Assembly: GCA_034472185.1 (NCBI GenBank)
Contig: JARBAK010000001.1
Span: 372,001 to 436,000 of the forward strand
Source of the DNA: JARBAK01 sp034472185
Lineage (GTDB): Bacteria > Pseudomonadota > Alphaproteobacteria > Rickettsiales > Midichloriaceae
Direction: 5' to 3'
DNA length: 64,000 nucleotides
The position numbers were made by a program, and so were the translations under genes. The notes below the pieces were generated by a model. The model had not been told where the DNA came from. It ran no database searches and was given only the letters and a program-made list of their open reading frames with translations. Shown here in pieces: positions 25,748 through 34,678 of this stretch. Numbering within the stretch: position 1 is the stretch's first letter; every line of letters starts with the position of its first letter.

Positions 25748-25772
25748 AAGGGGTTTACAAGGCCCCTTCTAA
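25744..25772 (+). terminator. Hairpin overlapping the stop of the copy 1 coiled-coil gene
   Basis: TTAGAAGGGG (25744-25753) and CCCCTTCTAA (25763-25772) form a perfect ten-pair stem with a nine-base loop; the TAG stop is in the first arm. A strong stem but no T-run. Confidence 0.5.
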
Positions 25773-25819
25773 AGAGTAGAAAAACAGGCAAAGCAAAGTA
25801 ATAATCGTAGGAAAATCGT

Positions 25820-26599
25820 ATGTATAACAGAGTAACTACAAGATTATTAACGTATTGCATAATTACGGCGCTCTATAGCATTTCCGCAGTATATGCAGCG
25901 CCAGCAAAAGGATTCACACCTTATCGTTCAAACCAACAGCATATAACGCCAGAAGTGGCCGATAAGTTAGGGAGTCGCTACGCTTCGTTAAGTGCGGGTG
26001 TATGTATAAGAAGGACTGCAACTTACAACGATCCCAACTACGAGGATTTAGATGGGGGTACTCCAACGGGATCGTTTATGTCCACAGTAGGGCTTGGGCT
26101 ATTCTCAAAGGGCGCTTTTCGATCAGAGCTGAGCTTACATGGGTCTCGGTTGCATTATTCGGGAACAAGCATAATAACCCAAAATGGTTTGTTATATTTT
26201 GTGCGAGGTAGCTGGAGTATCAAAAGCTATGCAATGATGCTGAATGAATATTATGACTTTCCTATGCATGGAGTTATACGGCCTTATCTAGTGGCCGGTA
26301 TAGGAGGCGTTTACAACACCGGTGATTATTCCCGTATACTGGCCCGAGTAAAAGACACGTGTAAAGATAAAGATATGTTAAATTTGTTTCTAGGAAAGCG
26401 GAGATTTTCTTTAGCATGGAGTGGGGGTATTGGAACACAGTTGAGGATTTCTCCACTCGTATCGCTGGATATATCTGCGCGACACTTTTATTATGGAAAA
26501 GCCGTCGCTAAAAATACAGATACCACTGCGGGCGGAGCAGCAATAGATCATAGGGTGAAAGGTTCGTTTGTATCTCTTGGGTTAGTAAGGAAGTTTTAA
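25820..26599 (+). CDS. Outer-membrane beta-barrel protein (surface antigen-like)
   Basis: A 259-residue protein with a signal peptide (hydrophobic core LLTYCIITALYSISAVYA, likely cleavage before APAKG, around residue 27). It ends in the aromatic SLGLVRKF, the beta-signal used by the BAM machinery. Between them are alternating short beta-strands (YASLSAGVCI, STVGLGLF, PYLVAGIGGVYN, SGGIGTQLRI) like the small OmpW/OMP_b-brl type barrels that form the surface antigens of Rickettsiales. AGGA lies eight bases before the ATG. It is enclosed between two copies of a duplicated block and has its own terminator. Confidence 0.85.
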   Translation: MYNRVTTRLLTYCIITALYSISAVYAAPAKGFTPYRSNQQHITPEVADKLGSRYASLSAGVCIRRTATYNDPNYEDLDGGTPTGSFMSTVGLGLFSKGAFRSELSLHGSRLHYSGTSIITQNGLLYFVRGSWSIKSYAMMLNEYYDFPMHGVIRPYLVAGIGGVYNTGDYSRILARVKDTCKDKDMLNLFLGKRRFSLAWSGGIGTQLRISPLVSLDISARHFYYGKAVAKNTDTTAGGAAIDHRVKGSFVSLGLVRKF

Positions 26600-26622
26600 T
26601 ATAAAAGCACGCGGTAGTGAGA

Positions 26623-26650
26623 GAAGGTGTATAACCAACCTTCGCTTTTT
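26623..26650 (+). terminator. Intrinsic terminator of the outer-membrane protein gene
   Basis: GAAGGT (26623-26628) and ACCTTC (26638-26643) form a six-pair stem with a nine-base loop, followed by GCTTTTT (26644-26650), 24 bases after the stop. Confidence 0.65.
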
Positions 26651-26663
26651 GGTATAGCCAAGA

Positions 26664-26726
26664 GCCAATGACTATCGCTTGCCTCTTGTTAAATACTCTC
26701 AAAGTTGTATATGCACGAAAAAACAT
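26664..26726 (+). pseudogene. Duplicated 3' fragment of folD
   Basis: About 63 bases match the 3' end of folD (24079 onward, GCCAATGACTATCGCTTGCC) with a handful of changes. There is no upstream part of the gene, so this is a non-functional scar. It marks the left end of the second copy of the duplicated block. The interval from here to the second coiled-coil segment is about 580 bases shorter than in copy 1. Confidence 0.88.
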
Positions 26727-26773
26727 GTATTTAAATGAATTTAATGAATAACTGCAACTCTTAATATATAAAA

Positions 26774-27287
26774 CGCACTCCATTTAAACTATATAGGTAT
26801 TGTTATGTCTCGTCGCCAAGATCTCAGCCAAATACACTTTGTATCCACAAATACTGGTGATGAATCCCTGCAAGATGAGGCAAATGCAAGGATAAAAGAG
26901 TTAGAGAACATCAAGCAGCGTATCAGAAATAAAGCTATTATACCGAGTATAGAAGCACATAAGGTGGCTATTCAAGATTATGTAAATAAGTGTAAAGAGA
27001 ACCTAAATAATATAATAACCAAAATAGCTAAGGAACAAGAGAATGCGCAAGGTCTATTTGCCAAAATACAGAGGGAGATAACAAAGAATTTTCAGAAAAC
27101 AAGCGAAGAATATACTTCTGCCATAAATGGTTTAAAGGAGGATAATCAAAAGCTGCAGGATGACCTGAAAGAAATAAAAGAGAAGGTTATTACTGAGAAT
27201 ATCTTGAAGCGAGCTGATATACTACTGACGCATCAGGAAGAGCTCAATAACCAAATAACAGAAAGATATTCTCAATTATTAGCAATA
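26774..27287 (+). repeat. Segmental duplication, copy 2 (matches 24769-25282)
   Basis: Near-identical to 24769-25282. Just before it an in-frame TAA (26770-26772) closes the upstream frame, so translation must begin at ATG 26805, an internal methionine codon of copy 1. Copy 2 has therefore lost the first 189 codons of the ancestral gene. Confidence 0.9.
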
Positions 27288-30200
27288 GCAATGTCAGAAT
27301 ACCTGAAGAAAGTAACCTCAGATGCGCAGAATCTAACACAGCCAGTAGTAACCTCAGAGGAGCAAGATAATGGAGCAACGCCAGCAACAACACAGACAGT
27401 AGTAACCTCAGAGGAGCCAACAGCATTAGCAATACCAACGCCAGAAGCAAACCTAATGTGTCCAGTAGTAACCTCAGAGGAGCAAGATAATGGAGCAACG
27501 CCAGCAACAACACAGCCAGTAGTAACCTCAGAGGCGCAAGATAATGGATGGGGGATTTTTTTCGGCACCATTCTAAGCGTAATTATGCTTGTTGCATATA
27601 ACAGGAATAAGAAGGTGGACACTACTTCTCCGTTGAATTTGAATCTTAAAAAGGATGATGATAATCATGAAAATCGTGGCACAGGTGACGATGACGATAA
27701 TAATGGCAGAGGTAACGGATGGTCCTTGAGTGACCTCTTTAATAAATTCTATAAATCCATCTCAGAGACACTCAAGTCAAGAATCGTCGTTGGGGGGGAA
27801 AGTGATATGTTGTTGCTACGAGCATTGTCGTACTCATCTGAAGAACGTGTAAGTGATATACAAAGATATAATACATGGTTGCAAGACATATTGTGGCACT
27901 ACTACACATCATCTGAAGAACGTGTAAGTGATATACCAAACATAGAGAGCCGTGATGTCGAAACCTCACGAGAAGTAGAAGAAAGGATGCTGAATCCCCA
28001 GTCCCTCAAACAAGCAGCTAATCAGCAAGAAGTAGAAGGACAGCAAGAAGCAGCACACAATACCCGGTCCCTCGAGCTTATCCAAGAAGAAAAACACAAT
28101 CCCCAGTCCCTCGAACAAGAAGAAGAGCGCAATACCCAGTCCCTCGAGAAGGACAAAATAGAAAAAGAAGTACAGCACGAGGTGCGATCAATCCTAGATG
28201 AGATCGGAGATACAGGCTATATTGTCCCGCGACTTACGATGTATTCATCACTAGTCACGCAACACATACGCTCCATGACAAGGATTAAAAGCGCAATAAA
28301 TGATGCACAAAAGAAAAACAATGAAACGCTTGTAAAAGACAATGAACAGGATCTTTATGCAATAAAGAATATCCTTAAGAGCACTCTTCAGTCACTTGCA
28401 ATTAAAAAATTTTATTCTTCTTCTGAAGTGCATGAATATATGCTGCTACAAATGGATGCTATATTGCACAGATATACGGATCAAAAGGCTCTCTTGCAAA
28501 AATACAATAATAATCCAATATTATTGAGCGCAATATTGGAAGTGAATCGAGGGGACCAGCATGTACTAGAAGATATGTTGAAGGAAATAAGAATTTTTCA
28601 AGAAAGAGGGCGCTTAATAGACCCCCGTATAAAAGAGACTATCTACGCTATAAAGGGTCATATCTTTATAACTAACTCTCCTAACTATGATAATAAGGGA
28701 GATACGCCAGAATCCGTACAGCAAATTTATAACGATATGTTTCCGGAGCTCGAGAAGAGAATAAATACGCTAGATACACAACATTCAAATTTAAAGAAGC
28801 AGCAGCAGCCCCTACAGTCAGACTTAAGGCAACTTCAAGTGGATGCTCTAAATATGAGCTCAAATTATGATGTAATGAGTATCTTGTATAAATACCTCTT
28901 TATTCGAGGGGTAAATGATCGAGATCTACACCACCATGACAAATTTTTAAGGTCGAGTATAGGCACTTTTACGGAAGCTAGTAAAATGAGAGAAGATATC
29001 AAAGAGAAAGCTAAACAAAAGGATACCCTCAAGGCTCAGATAGAGCATATGTTTCTTAGTACAATATGCAACAATGATGGAAATTATTGTGCACAACGGT
29101 TCGCTAATTATAGGAAAGAGATATCCGCACTCGATGAATTCCCAATATTAAAAAAACTACTCCAAAAGGAGATAAACAATCTAGATGGAAAGATAAAAAA
29201 TCAACGGCCCGATGAGAATCGCGAGTCCTTTGCTCTACAGATAGAACCAATATTCAAATTTATAAAGACTTTAAGAGGTGGATATCACCACCCAAAGCCC
29301 CAATTTATAAACGACAATAAATCTCTCCAGCTCAACAATATAGGGGATAATGCTCTAGAGCTGATAAGGGCATTAGATACACCGCCTCAGAACACAGATG
29401 AATTTGCAGAGCGCTTAATAAAGCTAGATGAATTATCTAGAGATTCTTCTGAATGGTACGTGAAGAGTGTATTAGATGGGTTAATACTTGAGGTAAAACA
29501 AGATATCTTTGATTGGAACGATAAATGTAAACAACTGCAGACGCGTAAGTTAGATAGACTCGATCTCCAAACAAAGGTATCGAGATTAGAATCAGAGGTT
29601 AATGTTAATAGGTTGAGTAAGAGTAAGGTAAAGAAGATTCATGAGATTAATGAGCTAAAGGCTCAGATATTAAATATACAGGAGGAATTGAACAATTCTC
29701 CACAAAAAGAAGATTCGCATATCGATACCATTAAATCTGCATGGGACATACCATTATCAACAATCCTGCAATTGATAGTAGATAAATTATTAAATGAGCA
29801 AGATCAAGAACTGAAGAGCGCCCTAAAGACGCTGATAATTGATATGTCAATTGATCCGTTCTTATCGGAAAAAGAATGGATACAGGATATCGATTTCTTA
29901 GATCGCAACGAGAATGTGAGAGAGCTCCAGTCATACATCATAGAGCTGAAGGCATCACTTAATGATAAAAGCGAGGATAAAGAATTCGTCTACCTCTCTT
30001 CGAATAAAGATATCTTGAATTGCAGGAAGGTAATCATCAAACTGAAAGCAAAACTCCATATTCAAGATATAAAAAAGTTCCAAGAATCGTATATACCTCC
30101 ATATAAAGAAACCAACCATAGGTATACTCTAATGGAGGAGACACCATTCCACAACCCAAAGTTGGCAGAGGCGCAGGTATTGAAGCAAGAAGAGAAAGAG

Positions 30201-32711
30201 TCTTTCCGAGAAAAAATGCAAAAGTTTATAGATTTATGTCAAAGGTATGTTACTGCAGCGAAGAGTAGTAATAGCGAAAAGGTGGATGAAATAGGTAAAG
30301 AGATTTCCTTACAGATAGATGAGTATACAACGATATGGACCAAGGCCCGAAATCAGGAATGGACTGAGCGGGCCGACCATTATTTCGGCTATATACGCAT
30401 TATACAAGACTTAACACAAGCAACACTCATTCCTCTCAAAAATCCTGAACTTCGAACCCTAATCAATCGGCATGTAGAGCACACTATAACCGAACTTACG
30501 CAAGGGATGCAGATAATATGGGAAGAAAATTTTCGAGAAAATCTTTCGCAGATAGATGAGCTGTACAGGCGGGGAGATGATACGTTGAGGAGTGTAGAGC
30601 AGGAGCTGCAGCTGCAGGAGATACAGGAGATACAGCAGGAGCAGAATATAGTGCAGCAGCAGGAGAATATAGAGGAGCAGAATAATGACCAGGGGCAGGA
30701 ACTGCCGGAGGAAATAGTGCAGCCGCAGATAGAGGCAGTGCAGCAGCAGATAGCGCAGCAGCAGGAGAATATAGGGGAGCAGAATAATGACCAGGTGCAG
30801 GAGCTGCCGGAGGAAATAGTACAGCCGCAGATAGAGGCAGTGCAGCAGCAGATAGCGCAGCAGCAGGAGAATATAGAGGAGCAGAATAATGACCAGGGGC
30901 AGGAGCTGCCGGAGGAAATAGTGCAGCGGATAGAGCGGATAATGCAGAAGCTGCAGCAGCAGTGGATAGATGAGATACAGAAAATGCAGCAGAAGAAGAT
31001 GCAGTCTGCGCAGAAACAGGGGATATCTGGGATATGGGAGATACATGAGGAGATACGAAAGCAGCCACAGATGGAGGAGCAGCAGCAGGATAATGTGCAG
31101 CAGCAGCCGCAGATAGAGGCAGTGCAGCAGCAGATAGCGCAGGAGAATATAGAGGAGCAGAATAATGACCAGGTGCAGGAACTGCCGGAGGAAATAGTGC
31201 AGCCGCAGCCACAGATGGAGGAGCAGCAGCAGGATAATGTGCAGCAGCAGCCGCAGATAGAGGCAGTGCAGCAGCAGATAGCGCAGCAGCAGGAGAATAT
31301 AGAGGAGCAGAATAATGACCAGGGGCAGGAGCTGCCGGAGGAAATAGTGCAGCCGCAGATGGAGGAGCAGCAGCAGGATAATGTGCAGCAGCAGCCGCAG
31401 ATAGAGGCAGTGCAGCAGCAGATAGCGCAGCAGCAGGAGAATGTGCTGAATAATGACCAGGGGCAAGAACTGCCGGAGGAAATAGTGCAGCCGCAGATAG
31501 AGGCGCAGCAGCAGATAGTGCAGCCGCAGCCGCAGATAGAGGCGCAGCAGCAGGATAATGTGCTGAATAATGACCAGGTGCAGGAACTGCCGGAGGAAAT
31601 AGTGCAGCCGCAGATAGAGGCAGTGCAGCAGCAGATAGCGCAGCAGCAGGAGAATATAGAGGAGCAGAATAATGACCAGGGGCAGGAACTGCCGGAGGAA
31701 ATAGTGCAGCCGCAGCAGCAGATAGAGGCAGTGCAGCAGCAGATAACGCAGCAGCAGGAGAATATAGAGGCAGTGCAGCAGCAGATACAGGGGACACAGA
31801 ATATGGTGCAGCAGATGCATATGCGGCATATAGAGCAGATACAGGAGAGGCAGAAGCTGATGCAGGAGAGGCAGGAGCTGTTAGAGCAGACGCAGAAGAT
31901 AAAGAATATGGCTATGCAGATGCAGCATATAGAGGTGATTCAGCAGACAATGCAGGAGATAGAGGAGCTGCAGAAGCAGATGCAGGAGACGCAGCCGCAG
32001 ATAGAGGCAGTGCAGCAGCAGATACAGGGAACACAGAATATGGTGCAGCAGATGCAGATGCGGCATATAGAGCAGATGCATATGCGGCATATAGAGCAGA
32101 TACAGGAGAGGCAGAAGCTGATGCAGGAGAGGCAGAAGCTGATGCAGGAGACGCAGAAGATAAAGAATATGGCGATGCAGATGCAGCATATAGAGGTAAT
32201 TCAGCAGACAATGCAGAAGATAGAGGAGCTGCAGAAGCAGATGCAGGAGACGCAGGAGCAGGATACGCAGGAGCAGGATACGCAGGAGCAGATACAGCAG
32301 ATGCATATGCAGCGTATAGAGCAGATACAGGAGAGGCAGAAGCTGATGCAGGAGAGGCAGGAGCTGGTGCAGAATATACAGGAGCTGATAAAGCAGGCGC
32401 ATATGCGGTATATAGATGTGGGTCAGCAGATGGAGGAGCCGCAGGAGATACAGAAGCAGATGCAGGAGCCGCAGGAGATACAGAAGCAGATGCAGGAGAC
32501 GCCGGAGGAGAAGCTGAAGCTTATGATTCACCAGACACAACCATCCCAAGTGGATCAGCAAAGCGCCTTCCCCCTAGAGTCTACAGTAATGCACGACAAC
32601 ATCCATGAGCAAAATAATGACATCCATGAGCAGAATAATAACATGCAGAATGATGAGGATGTATCACAAATCCACCCCACCACATCATTAAACCCGTTTG
32701 AAATAGACTAA
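26805..32711 (+). CDS. Giant membrane-anchored coiled-coil and Gln-rich repeat protein
   Basis: 1968 residues, function unknown. Order along the protein: (1) residues 1-160 copy the helical region of the 24233 gene; (2) 160-246, Thr/Glu/Pro-rich units with VVTSEEQDNGATPATTQ twice and one ALAIPTPEANLM; (3) one hydrophobic helix, about 250-265 (GIFFGTILSVIMLVAY), followed by basic RNKK; (4) an acidic linker and short repeats (SSEERVSDI, NPQSLEQEE); (5) a long charged coiled-coil region, about 450-1260; (6) a Gln/Glu-rich repeat array, about 1265-1905; (7) a short C-terminus with repeated HEQNN. No signal peptide; AGGT lies seven bases before the ATG. The start is inherited from an internal codon of copy 1. 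A surface or host-directed role is only inference. Confidence 0.85.
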   Translation: MSRRQDLSQIHFVSTNTGDESLQDEANARIKELENIKQRIRNKAIIPSIEAHKVAIQDYVNKCKENLNNIITKIAKEQENAQGLFAKIQREITKNFQKTSEEYTSAINGLKEDNQKLQDDLKEIKEKVITENILKRADILLTHQEELNNQITERYSQLLAIAMSEYLKKVTSDAQNLTQPVVTSEEQDNGATPATTQTVVTSEEPTALAIPTPEANLMCPVVTSEEQDNGATPATTQPVVTSEAQDNGWGIFFGTILSVIMLVAYNRNKKVDTTSPLNLNLKKDDDNHENRGTGDDDDNNGRGNGWSLSDLFNKFYKSISETLKSRIVVGGESDMLLLRALSYSSEERVSDIQRYNTWLQDILWHYYTSSEERVSDIPNIESRDVETSREVEERMLNPQSLKQAANQQEVEGQQEAAHNTRSLELIQEEKHNPQSLEQEEERNTQSLEKDKIEKEVQHEVRSILDEIGDTGYIVPRLTMYSSLVTQHIRSMTRIKSAINDAQKKNNETLVKDNEQDLYAIKNILKSTLQSLAIKKFYSSSEVHEYMLLQMDAILHRYTDQKALLQKYNNNPILLSAILEVNRGDQHVLEDMLKEIRIFQERGRLIDPRIKETIYAIKGHIFITNSPNYDNKGDTPESVQQIYNDMFPELEKRINTLDTQHSNLKKQQQPLQSDLRQLQVDALNMSSNYDVMSILYKYLFIRGVNDRDLHHHDKFLRSSIGTFTEASKMREDIKEKAKQKDTLKAQIEHMFLSTICNNDGNYCAQRFANYRKEISALDEFPILKKLLQKEINNLDGKIKNQRPDENRESFALQIEPIFKFIKTLRGGYHHPKPQFINDNKSLQLNNIGDNALELIRALDTPPQNTDEFAERLIKLDELSRDSSEWYVKSVLDGLILEVKQDIFDWNDKCKQLQTRKLDRLDLQTKVSRLESEVNVNRLSKSKVKKIHEINELKAQILNIQEELNNSPQKEDSHIDTIKSAWDIPLSTILQLIVDKLLNEQDQELKSALKTLIIDMSIDPFLSEKEWIQDIDFLDRNENVRELQSYIIELKASLNDKSEDKEFVYLSSNKDILNCRKVIIKLKAKLHIQDIKKFQESYIPPYKETNHRYTLMEETPFHNPKLAEAQVLKQEEKESFREKMQKFIDLCQRYVTAAKSSNSEKVDEIGKEISLQIDEYTTIWTKARNQEWTERADHYFGYIRIIQDLTQATLIPLKNPELRTLINRHVEHTITELTQGMQIIWEENFRENLSQIDELYRRGDDTLRSVEQELQLQEIQEIQQEQNIVQQQENIEEQNNDQGQELPEEIVQPQIEAVQQQIAQQQENIGEQNNDQVQELPEEIVQPQIEAVQQQIAQQQENIEEQNNDQGQELPEEIVQRIERIMQKLQQQWIDEIQKMQQKKMQSAQKQGISGIWEIHEEIRKQPQMEEQQQDNVQQQPQIEAVQQQIAQENIEEQNNDQVQELPEEIVQPQPQMEEQQQDNVQQQPQIEAVQQQIAQQQENIEEQNNDQGQELPEEIVQPQMEEQQQDNVQQQPQIEAVQQQIAQQQENVLNNDQGQELPEEIVQPQIEAQQQIVQPQPQIEAQQQDNVLNNDQVQELPEEIVQPQIEAVQQQIAQQQENIEEQNNDQGQELPEEIVQPQQQIEAVQQQITQQQENIEAVQQQIQGTQNMVQQMHMRHIEQIQERQKLMQERQELLEQTQKIKNMAMQMQHIEVIQQTMQEIEELQKQMQETQPQIEAVQQQIQGTQNMVQQMQMRHIEQMHMRHIEQIQERQKLMQERQKLMQETQKIKNMAMQMQHIEVIQQTMQKIEELQKQMQETQEQDTQEQDTQEQIQQMHMQRIEQIQERQKLMQERQELVQNIQELIKQAHMRYIDVGQQMEEPQEIQKQMQEPQEIQKQMQETPEEKLKLMIHQTQPSQVDQQSAFPLESTVMHDNIHEQNNDIHEQNNNMQNDEDVSQIHPTTSLNPFEID
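27341..27560 (+). repeat. 120-base tandem repeat near the start of the giant gene
   Basis: CCAGTAGTAACCTCAGAGG followed by AGCAAGATAATGGAGCAACG recurs with a period of 120 bases (27342 and 27462), the second unit being partial. The same CCAGTAGTAACCTCAGAGG also occurs in the copy 1 gene at about 25310, so the two genes share repeat material. Confidence 0.8.
30600..32520 (+). repeat. CAG/GAG-rich in-frame repeat array
   Basis: About 1.9 kb of nested in-frame repeats. The motif ELPEEIVQ occurs eight times between 30700 and 31710, each linked to NNDQ(G/V)Q and mostly to QIEAVQQQIAQ. A second family (IEQIQERQKLMQERQ, IKNMAMQMQHIEVIQQTMQ) occurs two to three times between 31800 and 32400. Nearly every Gln is CAG, Glu is mostly GAG and Ile mostly ATA, unlike the CAA/GAA-rich neighbouring sequence, and local G+C is visibly higher. 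This indicates recent expansion from a small seed. Confidence 0.9.
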
Positions 32712-32760
32712 AGTCCACTTTCTATATGTGTGAATATATATGAGCAGACTGCACTTAAAT

Positions 32761-32788
32761 AAGCAGAGGAAGGAAACTTCCTCTGCTT
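32761..32788 (+). terminator. Strong hairpin after the giant gene
   Basis: AAGCAGAGGAAG, loop GAAA and CTTCCTCTGCTT form a perfect 12-pair stem with a stable tetraloop, 49 bases after the stop. Only a short T-rich tail follows. Being symmetrical, it could also stop leftward transcripts from rplY. Confidence 0.75.
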
Positions 32789-32920
32789 TAAATGAATATA
32801 TATAAGTGGCGTGTAGTATAAAAATATATCGCTAGCAGTATACGATCTCATCAAACTGCTAGATTGATCCTAGGCTCAATTTTTACCGTGTGTGTACCTT
32901 TTTCTCTTGCACTGCAAAGT

Positions 32921-33637
32921 TTATGATTTTGCAACTGTTGCACCGCTGCTACTTGCTGCTTCTGCTGTTGTTACACTACCTTCTGCTACAGCAGTCTTCG
33001 AAGCTTCTGCAGTTGCGGTTCTTCCCATTATCGAAACCAGCGCAAAATTTGTCTTTTTATCAACGGGAATTAGACTACTACTAAGCTTTAAATCATTAAT
33101 GTGAACACTCGCTCCTATTTCTAGCTCCGACACATCAATTTCAATACAATCAGGGACACAATTCGGATCACAATAAAACGCCACACTTCTTCTGACACAA
33201 TTGAGTACGCCCCCTATTTTCAGGCCATGACATAACTTCGCATTAACAATTTTTACTGGTATCTGTATCTTCACTTTAGCACCAGCTCTTATCTCCTGAA
33301 AATCTATATGCAACGGCTTATCAGTAACAGGATGCAATTGTATATCACGAACCACGACCCTTTTGGTCAAATTCTCCTCACACACATCGTCACTGCTTTT
33401 ACAAAAATTTAAGGATATGACCTTCGACTGTAAGCCACCCTTATAATATTCCAGTAAAAACTCCTTCTCCGGTAAACTAACCATAGCAGTATCAGCACCC
33501 CCGTAGATCACTGCAGGAACCCGCGACAGCTTTCTCTCTCCTCTTGCCGCCTCTTTTCCACTCTTTGTTTTTCTCTCTACGTCAAAAGCCGTACACGCTA
33601 GTACGCTAGAACTTTTTATAAACGAATCACTTTTCAT
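32921..33637 (-). CDS. rplY: 50S ribosomal protein L25 (Ctc/TL5 type)
   Basis: 5S rRNA-binding protein of the large subunit, long form with the C-terminal TL5 domain. ATG 33637 is chosen because GGAAAGGA lies just upstream; the open frame extends 12 codons further. 238 residues. The N-terminal domain has RKTKSGKEAARGERKLSRVP and AVIYGG; later stretches are RDIQLHPVTDKPLHIDFQEI and IPVKIVNAKLCHGLKIGGVL. The last 25 or so residues are a low-complexity Ala/Thr/Ser tail. Such proteins usually precede pth and ychF, but here the neighbour is a DUF2610 gene. Confidence 0.94.
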   Translation of the reverse strand: MKSDSFIKSSSVLACTAFDVERKTKSGKEAARGERKLSRVPAVIYGGADTAMVSLPEKEFLLEYYKGGLQSKVISLNFCKSSDDVCEENLTKRVVVRDIQLHPVTDKPLHIDFQEIRAGAKVKIQIPVKIVNAKLCHGLKIGGVLNCVRRSVAFYCDPNCVPDCIEIDVSELEIGASVHINDLKLSSSLIPVDKKTNFALVSIMGRTATAEASKTAVAEGSVTTAEAASSSGATVAKS

Positions 33638-33801
33638 CTTCGATCCTTTCCAATCTTTGTAAAAATCTAACATCCTCGCAGCGTGCCTATCAATATAAAT
33701 ATACAGGCTAATTGCGCGATATATAGGGGCCTCAAGCTAGCATGTAACAACTACTACCGCAAGTGCTTTTCTTGAAAATTGACTCTATAGTAATATGACC
33801 T

Positions 33802-34125
33802 CTATTTTGCTATAGGTTTCACAGTATCCATATTATTTCCTCCAACACCTTCCTTGACTCCTCCAGATAAAGTCATTGTCTTAAATGCATAATCACATAG
33901 GTCAACAAATGGCACTCCATTATCAACAGAAATTTTATACAACTGAGATAGGCTCGTCAAAATATCTGGAGATATAGAAACTCCCTTCTCCCCCAGTACA
34001 GATGCCTGGAAATGTATAGGATTCTCTGCATCTTTATTGGGCTCCCCTATATATACAGGTATAGAAACATTTTGCCCCGTAGAAAGAGTACATGGCACAT
34101 TAAACTTCTTGGCCTTGCTAGTCAT
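33802..34125 (-). CDS. DUF2610 domain-containing protein
   Basis: A 107-residue cytosolic protein of the DUF2610 family, known mainly from Rickettsiales and some other alphaproteobacteria, function unknown. The recognisable pattern is an N-terminal KAKKFNVPC, then VYIGEP, HFQASVLGEKG, and a helical stretch (SLSQLYKISVDNGVPFVDLCDYAF). The usual His-Pro after VYIG is Asn-Pro here. A Gly-rich tail follows. It precedes rplY in the same direction, 164 bases away. A useful lineage marker. Confidence 0.8.
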   Translation of the reverse strand: MTSKAKKFNVPCTLSTGQNVSIPVYIGEPNKDAENPIHFQASVLGEKGVSISPDILTSLSQLYKISVDNGVPFVDLCDYAFKTMTLSGGVKEGVGGNNMDTVKPIAK

Positions 34126-34301
34126 AATATTCCCTCATTTACCTAATAAAAACTTCCCGTACCACCTCAGTCTAGTAAATATTAGAACGCACTACAATTA
34201 AAAATAGACTTGCAAAGCATAGAAGATCTGTTATCTGTTTGGAGTGATGAGTACATTGAGTTATTTGCCAATGGCGTTTTAGAGTGAGTGCCTTCTAAAG
34301 C

Positions 34302-34388
34302 GGAGAGGTTGCTGAGTGGCCAAAAGCAGCAGACTGTAAATCTGTTCGTATTATACGTTCGTAGGTTCGAATCCTGCCCTCTCCACCA
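34302..34388 (+). tRNA. tRNA-Tyr (anticodon GTA)
   Basis: A class II tRNA with a long variable arm. The acceptor GGAGAGG pairs with CCTCTCC, the anticodon stem GCAGA with TCTGT around loop CTGTAAA (anticodon GTA at 34336-34338), and the T-arm is GTAGG/CCTGC with TTCGAAT. Discriminator A and CCA are encoded (34385-34388). nadK follows 290 bases later; the interval holds no gene I can support. Confidence 0.96.
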
Positions 34389-34678
34389 TTTAGAACAGTG
34401 AGATCGTCGTATAGAATACTCGATGAATCATGAATTTAGATGTAAGAGCGTAATTGTCGTTTAGCGCACACCTACTTTTTAATGTGTTAAGCTTATCCTG
34501 CTTTGTTTTTAATATCTTTGAAGAATTCAAGATTAATAGAACAACGCTTCAAAACGCCTATACCTATAAATTAGTTTTTCCCTATAGTCGGATAAGCAGA
34601 ATAATGATAGCCTGCAATTCTATGTACAGTAGCATAAGGGTGGAACGCATCTCTTAACTTTTTACGTTATCAACCGAT

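Noticed and set aside
24079..27287. Mobile element as cause of the duplicated block
   Set aside because: No transposase, terminal inverted repeats or target-site duplication were seen; simple segmental duplication and deletion explain the pattern.
30459..31829. Two long overlapping antisense ORFs (456 and 433 codons) opposite the Gln-rich repeats
   Set aside because: They are Leu/His-rich or Ala/Pro-rich translations of the complement of CAG/GAG repeats, in which stop codons cannot easily occur. No start signal and no family resemblance.
30600..32520. Possible CRISPR array because of regular repeats
   Set aside because: Repeats are in frame, vary in length, have no unique spacers and lie within one long coding sequence.
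31881..32561. Further antisense ORFs (226 and 99 codons) opposite the second repeat family
   Set aside because: Same cause: low-complexity Leu- or Ala/Ser-rich shadows of the repeat array.
34454..34657. 67-codon ORF between tRNA-Tyr and nadK
   Set aside because: No ribosome binding site, no recognisable domain, composition like non-coding sequence.
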